Source: Dyella tabacisoli
Lineage (GTDB): Bacteria > Pseudomonadota > Gammaproteobacteria > Xanthomonadales > Rhodanobacteraceae
Direction: 5' to 3'
Length of the DNA stretch: 35,700 nucleotides
Assembly: GCF_003350925.1 (NCBI RefSeq)
Contig: NZ_KZ857187.1
Coordinates: 1 to 35,700, forward strand
Each line of letters opens with the position of its first letter. Positions within the stretch are counted from its first letter, which is position 1. Made by a program: the position numbers and the translations under genes. Below, one piece after another: positions 30,364-35,700 of this stretch. The notes below the pieces were generated by a model. It saw nothing but the letters and a program-made list of their open reading frames with translations, made no database searches and had not been told where the DNA came from.

Positions 30364-33300
30364 ATGAATGTTCGTCAGATTCCGCCCCAGGAAAACCCAT
30401 CGCAATTGACCGGCGAGGAGGGGGGAGATCGCATTGTCGATCATGGTGACGGTGGAGATATGGCCATCATCGGCATGGCTTGCCGTTTTCCCGGTGCCGG
30501 CAATTACGACCAGTTCTGGGAGAATCTGTGCAACGGCTTGTCGAGCATAAGCGAGGTCCCGGAAAACAGATGGGACAAGGATGCTTTTTATTCGGCCGAT
30601 GTGCGGGACAAGAATAAGTCCATCAGCAAGTGGGGCGGGTTTGTCGATGGCGTAGAGTTTTTCGATTCGGATTTCTTCGGTATCTCGGCACGCGAAGCAC
30701 AGGTCATGGACCCGCAGCAGCGGATCATGCTGGAGCAGGCGTGGGCATGCATTGAAGACGCGGGCTATGACCCAAGGGCATTCAGCGGCAGCCGTACAGG
30801 CGTCTATATCGGAGTTTTCAATTTCGATTACAAAGACCATCTGGTCAATGTGCTCGATGCGATCGAGGGGCATGTCTCCACGGGCACGCATACCGCTCTC
30901 ATCCCGAACCGAATCTCGCATTTCTTGAATCTGCATGGCCTGAGCATGCCGGTCGATACCGCATGCTCAAGCTCGCTGGTCGCGCTGCACAAGGCGGCGC
31001 ATGCGATCCGCCGCGGCGAATGCGATTACGCCCTGGTCGGCGGGGTAAGCGTGCTGTGCAGCCCAACGCATTTCATTTCATTCTCCAAGACCGGCATGTT
31101 GTCGCCGGACGGTAGCTGCAAGAGCTTCGATGAACGTGCCAACGGCTACGTGCGGGGCGAAGGCGCGGCCATGGTTTTAATCAAGCCGCTGGCAAAAGCC
31201 ATTCGGGATAAAGACCGGATTGCCGCGGTGCTGCGCGGCACGGGGGTAAACCATGGTGGCCGCGCGCGCACGGTGACCTATCCGGGGTCTACGGCGCAAT
31301 CGAACGTGATCGCCGAAGCCTTGCGCCAGGCAAACGTGCCGGTCAATACCGTCGGCTATGTCGAAGCGCACGGCACCGGCACGCCCAAGGGCGACCCCAT
31401 CGAAGTGGAAGGCCTGAAGATGGCGTTCGCCCGCATTGCGAGCGAGCGCGGGGAGGTATTGAACGAGCATTCCTGCGGCATCGGCAGCGTCAAGACCAAT
31501 ATCGGCCATTTGGAATCGGTCGCCGGCCTGGCCGGCTTAATCAAGACGATTCTGTGCATGAAGCACCAAGCCTTGCCGCCGCTGGTGCATTACCAGAAGC
31601 TCAACCCGCGCATCACTTTCGATGGCAGCCCGTTCTTTATCGTCGACTCGGCACGGCCATGGCCGGCCCTGGTGGACGACAACGGACAGGCCATCCCACG
31701 TCGCGCCGGCATCAGTTCGTTTGGTTTTGGCGGCGTGAACTCCCACGTCATTGTCGAGGAATACATCGAGCCTGAGAGTACGGTATCAGGTGAAGACATT
31801 GGCGTAATGGATGGCGCTTTATCCGGGCAAGCGCCGGTGCTGATTGTGTTGTCGGCCAAGACCGAGCCTGTGCTGCGCGAACGCGTGCATCAACTGCTTG
31901 CCGCCATGGCATCGCCCGACCTTCGCCGTTCCGGCCTGGCTGATCTGGCCTATACGTTGCAAGTAGGGCGGCAGGCCATGGCCGCGCGCCTGGCGCTGGT
32001 GGTCGATTCCTTCGAGACGCTGCAAGAGCGGCTTGAAAACTGGTTGGCGCAATCGGGCAAACCTGAGGATGTTTTCAGCGGACAACTTTCGGCCGAGGTG
32101 TTGGCGCTTGTCGGGGACGAGGTCGAGCGCGATAACTTGTTGACGGCCCTGCTCGCCAGCGGAAACCTCCAGGCAGCGGCAGAGAAGTGGGTCGAAGGGC
32201 ATGCGTGTGATTGGACGGTCTTGCACGATGCGGGCAAACGCCGCCGCCTCGCGCTGCCGACCTATCCGTTCGTCAAGGAAAAACATTGGGTAGAGGCCAC
32301 GCCGTCGATCGAGTCGGCCGCGTCGCAGGCTGCCATCCATCCGCTCGTGCATCGCAATACGTCGAACTTCGACGGGCTGCGTTTCAGTAGTCGCTTTAGC
32401 GGAAACGAATTCTTTCTGGCCGATCATGTCGTGCAAGGCGAGCGCACCTTGCCTGGCGTGGCGCAGCTTGAAATGGCCCGCTGCGCGGCAGATCAGGCGG
32501 TGGCGGCCGGCGGTCAACATCGTTTGAAAAACGTCGTGTGGCTGCGGCCGATCGTGGTCGGGTCGCCAAAGGAGATGCACGTTGCGCTGTTTCCCGAGGG
32601 CAACGGCGAATTCAGTTTTGAGCTTTTCGATGGCGCTGATGGCGACGAGGGCCTGGTGTATAGCCAGGGCTCGGTCGTGGCTGTCGTGGAGACGCCACCG
32701 AGTGCGGTGGCGACGCACGATCTTGCCGCCTTGCGCCAGCAATGCGCGCAATCGCACCGGAGCGCGGAGGCGTGTTATGCCGCGTTTGACCGCATGGGCC
32801 TGCATTACGGGCCAGGCCATCGTGGCTTGAGCGAACTGTTTATCGGGCAAGGGCAGGCGCTGGCGCGGATAACTCTGCCGGACTCGCTGAAATCGCTGCA
32901 AGAAGGCTATGTTCTTCATCCCAGCGTGCTCGATGCGGCGCTGCAGACGGCGATCGCTTTTCAAGCCGATGATGCGGGTCGATGGGATGATGCGGCGTTG
33001 ATGCTGCCTTTCGCACTGGCATCGTTGGATGTGCTGGCGCCCTGCACTGACAGCATGTGGGCGGTGGTACGCCGTAGCGCAGGCCATGCGGCAGACGACA
33101 CGCTGCAAAAATTCGATATCGACTTGTGCGACGAGAGCGGACGGGTCTGTGTGCGCCTCGGCGAGTTTTGCGCGCGCGCGTCGATATCGGCTGGATCCGA
33201 CGAGACGGTACGGACGGCGCTGCTGCATGTTGATTGGACAGCGCAACCGGTTACTGCCGCCGATGCGCCAGGTTATGCGCAACATCTGGTGCTGCTGTGT

Positions 33301-35700
33301 GGCGTCGATGCGCTAGATGCGGATCGCGTGCAGGCAGGTATGCCGGGCGTGACCTGCCTGGCCTTCGCTACCGATCAGGATCTGGCGCCGTGCTATGAAT
33401 CTGCGGCTATCGCGTTGCTGGAACAGATACAGTCGCTGAGCAGCCAGCCGGGGCAGCACCTGATCCAAGTCGTGGTGCCGAGTCAGGGCATCGGCCAGAC
33501 CATGGCCGGCTTGGGCGGCATGCTGCGCACGGCGCAGTTGGAAAATCCGCGCATCGTCGGGCAGGTAATCAGCGTTGAAGCGGCGCAAGACGTCGCACAA
33601 GTGTTGCTGGAGAACCGCGATGGTGACGCGCAGCAAGTGCGTTACGTCAATGGCGAACGCCAGTTGGGCGGCTGGGCCGAACGGGCGGGCGTGACTGAGG
33701 CAAGTTCACCGTGGAAGGCGCAAGGCGTCTACCTGATTACCGGTGGCGCGGGTGGCTTGGGCCTGATCTTCGCTCGCGATATCGCGCGTCAGGCCAAGGG
33801 CGTCACGCTGATCTTGACCGGGCGCTCGCTGCTGACGGAAACAACGCAGGCCAGACTCGGTGAACTCGAAGCGCTGGGCGCGACCGTGCAATACCGCCAG
33901 CTTGACGTAGGCGACCGCGACGCCGTGACGCACTGTGTGCGTGGCATTGTCGAAAACTTCGGTCGTCTGCACGGCATCATTCACAGTGCGGGTGTCCTGC
34001 GCGACAGCTTCATCATCAAGAAAACCCGCGAGGAATTGCACGCGGTGCTGCACGCCAAAGTGGCCGGCACCCTGAATCTTGATGAAGCCAGCCGGGAACT
34101 GGCGCTCGATTGCTTTATCTGTTTTTCGTCCACCTCGGGTGCGCTCGGCAATGTGGGGCAGGCCGACTATGCGGCCGCGAACGCTTTTATGGATGCCTTT
34201 GCGCACTACCGCAGTGACCTGGTGGCCCAGGGCCTGCGTCACGGACGTACGCTGTCGGTGAATTGGCCGTTGTGGGAAGAAGGCGGCATGCAGGTTCACG
34301 CCGCTACGCGCGAGAGCATGACGCAGCAGACCGGGCTGATCCCCCTGCGCAGTGCCAGCGGTTGTGCGGCATTGGCGCAGGCCTTGTCGAGCGGTTCGCC
34401 TCAGCTACTGGTGGCGGAAGGCGCGATACGCCGTTTCAAGTCCGGGTTATCTGCCGTAGCGAAGCCCGTCGCGGTGGCGGCTAAGCCCGAGCGCGCGACG
34501 TCGAATGCAGCGTCTGATGAGCTGCAGGAGAAAGCCATTCGCTATTTCGTCCGACTGCTGTCGAGTACGCTCAAACGGCCGGCTCACAGCATCGATGCGC
34601 ATGTGCAGATGGAGGCCTACGGTATCGACTCCATCCTGGTGATGGACTTGACCAGAGCCTTGGAGCAAGTGTTCGGCTCGCTCTCCAAGACGCTGCTGTT
34701 CGAATACCAGACGATTGCCGCGCTAGCCGGCCATTTCCTGCAGCATCACCGCGCCCGCTTGAGTGAAGTGCTGGGCGAAACGCAGAGCGACGTTACCGAG
34801 GCGCCATCGCCGCGCGAGGAAGCGGCATCCGTCACTACCGCCACGGCAAGCCGTCGCCCGCGTTTTGGCACGCGCCATGGCGGTTTCCAGAACGAGATTG
34901 GGCAACTCGGCGATGTCGCCCGCTTCAACTCAACGACGGCAACCAACGAGGTCGGCGAGATCGCCATCATCGGCGTGGCCGGACGCTATCCGCAGGCGGG
35001 CAATCTCGAACAGTTCTGGGCCAATCTGAGCCAGGGCAGGGACAGCATCACCGAGATCCCGTCCGAGCGTTGGGACTATAAGCTCTACTACGACGAAGAC
35101 CGCAACAAGGCCGGCAAGACCTATAGCAAGTGGGGCGGCTTTATCGACGGCGTCGATCTGTTCGATCCGCTGTTCTTCAATATCTCGCCGCGCGAAGCAG
35201 AGCTGATGGACCCGCAGGAACGGCTGTTCCTGGAATGCGTGCATGCCACGCTGGAGGACGCGGGCTATACCAGGGACAGCGTCACCCAACATGCCGGTGC
35301 AGGACAGGAAGGCAGTGTCGGCGTGTTCGTCGGCGTGATGTACGAGGAATACCAGCTCTATGGCGCGCAAGAGCAGGCCAGGGGGCACAACCTGGCGGTG
35401 TTCAACAGCCCGGCGTCTATCGCGAACCGTATTTCGTACTTCTGCAACTTCAATGGTCCCAGCATGGCGCTGGACACCATGTGCTCGTCATCGCTGACGG
35501 CCATCCATCTGGCCTGCCAAAGCCTGCAGCGCGGCGGCTGCGCGGTGGCCGTCGCCGGTGGCGTGAACGTGTCGGTGCATCCGAACAAGTACTTGATGCT
35601 GGCGCAGGGCAAGTTCATTTCCGGCAAGGGGCGTTGCGAGAGTTTCGGCGAAGGCGGCGAAGGCTATGTGCCGGGTGAGGGCGTGGGCGCGGTGCTGCTC
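30364..35700 (+). CDS. Trans-AT polyketide synthase, KS-DH-KR-ACP-KS..., 3' end outside window
   Basis: Open from ATG 30364 (AGGATAG upstream) to the end of the window: 1779 codons and no stop. KS1 (about 32-460) has the triad Cys201 (DTACSSS), His336 (EAHGTGT) and His382 (NIGH). It is followed by the LPTYPF linker typical after AT-less KS domains; no AT is present. DH (about 660-950): HVVQGERTLP with His688, and Asp857 in HPSVLDAALQ; the usual YGPxF reads YGPGH. KR (about 1120-1300): GGAGGLG, Ser1256/Tyr1269 and AGVLRDS, whose Asp suggests a B-type (D-hydroxy) product. ACP: YGIDSI with Ser1423. KS2 from about 1533, Cys1707 in DTMCSSS. KS1 starts the protein, so it likely receives a chain from another protein. 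Malonyl loading and enoyl reduction presumably come from the AT-AT-ER protein. Confidence 0.95.
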   Translation, partial: MNVRQIPPQENPSQLTGEEGGDRIVDHGDGGDMAIIGMACRFPGAGNYDQFWENLCNGLSSISEVPENRWDKDAFYSADVRDKNKSISKWGGFVDGVEFFDSDFFGISAREAQVMDPQQRIMLEQAWACIEDAGYDPRAFSGSRTGVYIGVFNFDYKDHLVNVLDAIEGHVSTGTHTALIPNRISHFLNLHGLSMPVDTACSSSLVALHKAAHAIRRGECDYALVGGVSVLCSPTHFISFSKTGMLSPDGSCKSFDERANGYVRGEGAAMVLIKPLAKAIRDKDRIAAVLRGTGVNHGGRARTVTYPGSTAQSNVIAEALRQANVPVNTVGYVEAHGTGTPKGDPIEVEGLKMAFARIASERGEVLNEHSCGIGSVKTNIGHLESVAGLAGLIKTILCMKHQALPPLVHYQKLNPRITFDGSPFFIVDSARPWPALVDDNGQAIPRRAGISSFGFGGVNSHVIVEEYIEPESTVSGEDIGVMDGALSGQAPVLIVLSAKTEPVLRERVHQLLAAMASPDLRRSGLADLAYTLQVGRQAMAARLALVVDSFETLQERLENWLAQSGKPEDVFSGQLSAEVLALVGDEVERDNLLTALLASGNLQAAAEKWVEGHACDWTVLHDAGKRRRLALPTYPFVKEKHWVEATPSIESAASQAAIHPLVHRNTSNFDGLRFSSRFSGNEFFLADHVVQGERTLPGVAQLEMARCAADQAVAAGGQHRLKNVVWLRPIVVGSPKEMHVALFPEGNGEFSFELFDGADGDEGLVYSQGSVVAVVETPPSAVATHDLAALRQQCAQSHRSAEACYAAFDRMGLHYGPGHRGLSELFIGQGQALARITLPDSLKSLQEGYVLHPSVLDAALQTAIAFQADDAGRWDDAALMLPFALASLDVLAPCTDSMWAVVRRSAGHAADDTLQKFDIDLCDESGRVCVRLGEFCARASISAGSDETVRTALLHVDWTAQPVTAADAPGYAQHLVLLCGVDALDADRVQAGMPGVTCLAFATDQDLAPCYESAAIALLEQIQSLSSQPGQHLIQVVVPSQGIGQTMAGLGGMLRTAQLENPRIVGQVISVEAAQDVAQVLLENRDGDAQQVRYVNGERQLGGWAERAGVTEASSPWKAQGVYLITGGAGGLGLIFARDIARQAKGVTLILTGRSLLTETTQARLGELEALGATVQYRQLDVGDRDAVTHCVRGIVENFGRLHGIIHSAGVLRDSFIIKKTREELHAVLHAKVAGTLNLDEASRELALDCFICFSSTSGALGNVGQADYAAANAFMDAFAHYRSDLVAQGLRHGRTLSVNWPLWEEGGMQVHAATRESMTQQTGLIPLRSASGCAALAQALSSGSPQLLVAEGAIRRFKSGLSAVAKPVAVAAKPERATSNAASDELQEKAIRYFVRLLSSTLKRPAHSIDAHVQMEAYGIDSILVMDLTRALEQVFGSLSKTLLFEYQTIAALAGHFLQHHRARLSEVLGETQSDVTEAPSPREEAASVTTATASRRPRFGTRHGGFQNEIGQLGDVARFNSTTATNEVGEIAIIGVAGRYPQAGNLEQFWANLSQGRDSITEIPSERWDYKLYYDEDRNKAGKTYSKWGGFIDGVDLFDPLFFNISPREAELMDPQERLFLECVHATLEDAGYTRDSVTQHAGAGQEGSVGVFVGVMYEEYQLYGAQEQARGHNLAVFNSPASIANRISYFCNFNGPSMALDTMCSSSLTAIHLACQSLQRGGCAVAVAGGVNVSVHPNKYLMLAQGKFISGKGRCESFGEGGEGYVPGEGVGAVLL

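Noticed and set aside
31819..33285. 488-codon minus-strand open frame inside the PKS gene
   Set aside because: The plus strand encodes KS linker, DH and KR-region sequence with correct motifs; the antisense product is Arg/His/Gln-rich with no domain.

Overview
The window comes from a GC-rich proteobacterium. The Rhs/LysM protein style, the palindromic REP-like sequence built on GTTGGGGTTCGC and the gene mix suggest a gammaproteobacterium of the Xanthomonadales (Dyella/Luteibacter-like, Rhodanobacteraceae). That placement is inference, since no rRNA or core marker gene is present. There are two large functional blocks joined by a short stretch of housekeeping-like genes and repeats.

Block 1 (1-21870) is a polymorphic-toxin (Rhs/YD) locus. 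The window opens inside a giant Rhs gene (at least 3972 residues) with YD repeats, then Ig-like (He_PIG type) repeats, a LysM domain, low-complexity linkers and a C-terminal RNase A-like CdiA-CT-type toxin. A CdiI-like immunity gene overlaps its stop (ATGA). Downstream is a displaced second C-terminal cassette: about 1.85 kb is almost identical to the main gene's linker region, but it has a 205-bp deletion and frameshift, no proper start, and a different toxin tip (JAB/JAMM-like) with its own small immunity gene.

From 16668 to 21870 follows an array of orphan immunity genes. Nearly every unit has the same layout: a 43-bp inverted repeat (16-bp arms, 11-nt loop, always in the same orientation), then the last codons of a truncated toxin gene, then an immunity gene overlapping or touching the toxin stop. 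Eight full repeats, one half copy and one related palindrome are visible. This is the most unusual structure in the window. It looks like a polyimmunity locus in which one repeat marks nearly every toxin truncation point.

The middle (22066-25240) has a small lipoprotein, copies of a 112-residue hypothetical gene in different states of decay, an exported SAM-methyltransferase-like protein, an exported lipocalin-like protein and REP-like palindromes. A gene-poor stretch (25241-26224) follows, with a helically phased TTCAC array and a 15-bp triple tandem repeat.

Block 2 (26225-35700) is the start of a trans-AT polyketide synthase/NRPS cluster. It has an MbtH-like gene (implying NRPS adenylation domains nearby), an AT-AT-ER protein serving the assembly line in trans, and a PKS gene with no integrated AT (KS-DH-KR-ACP-KS...) that runs off the window. 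The product is unknown.
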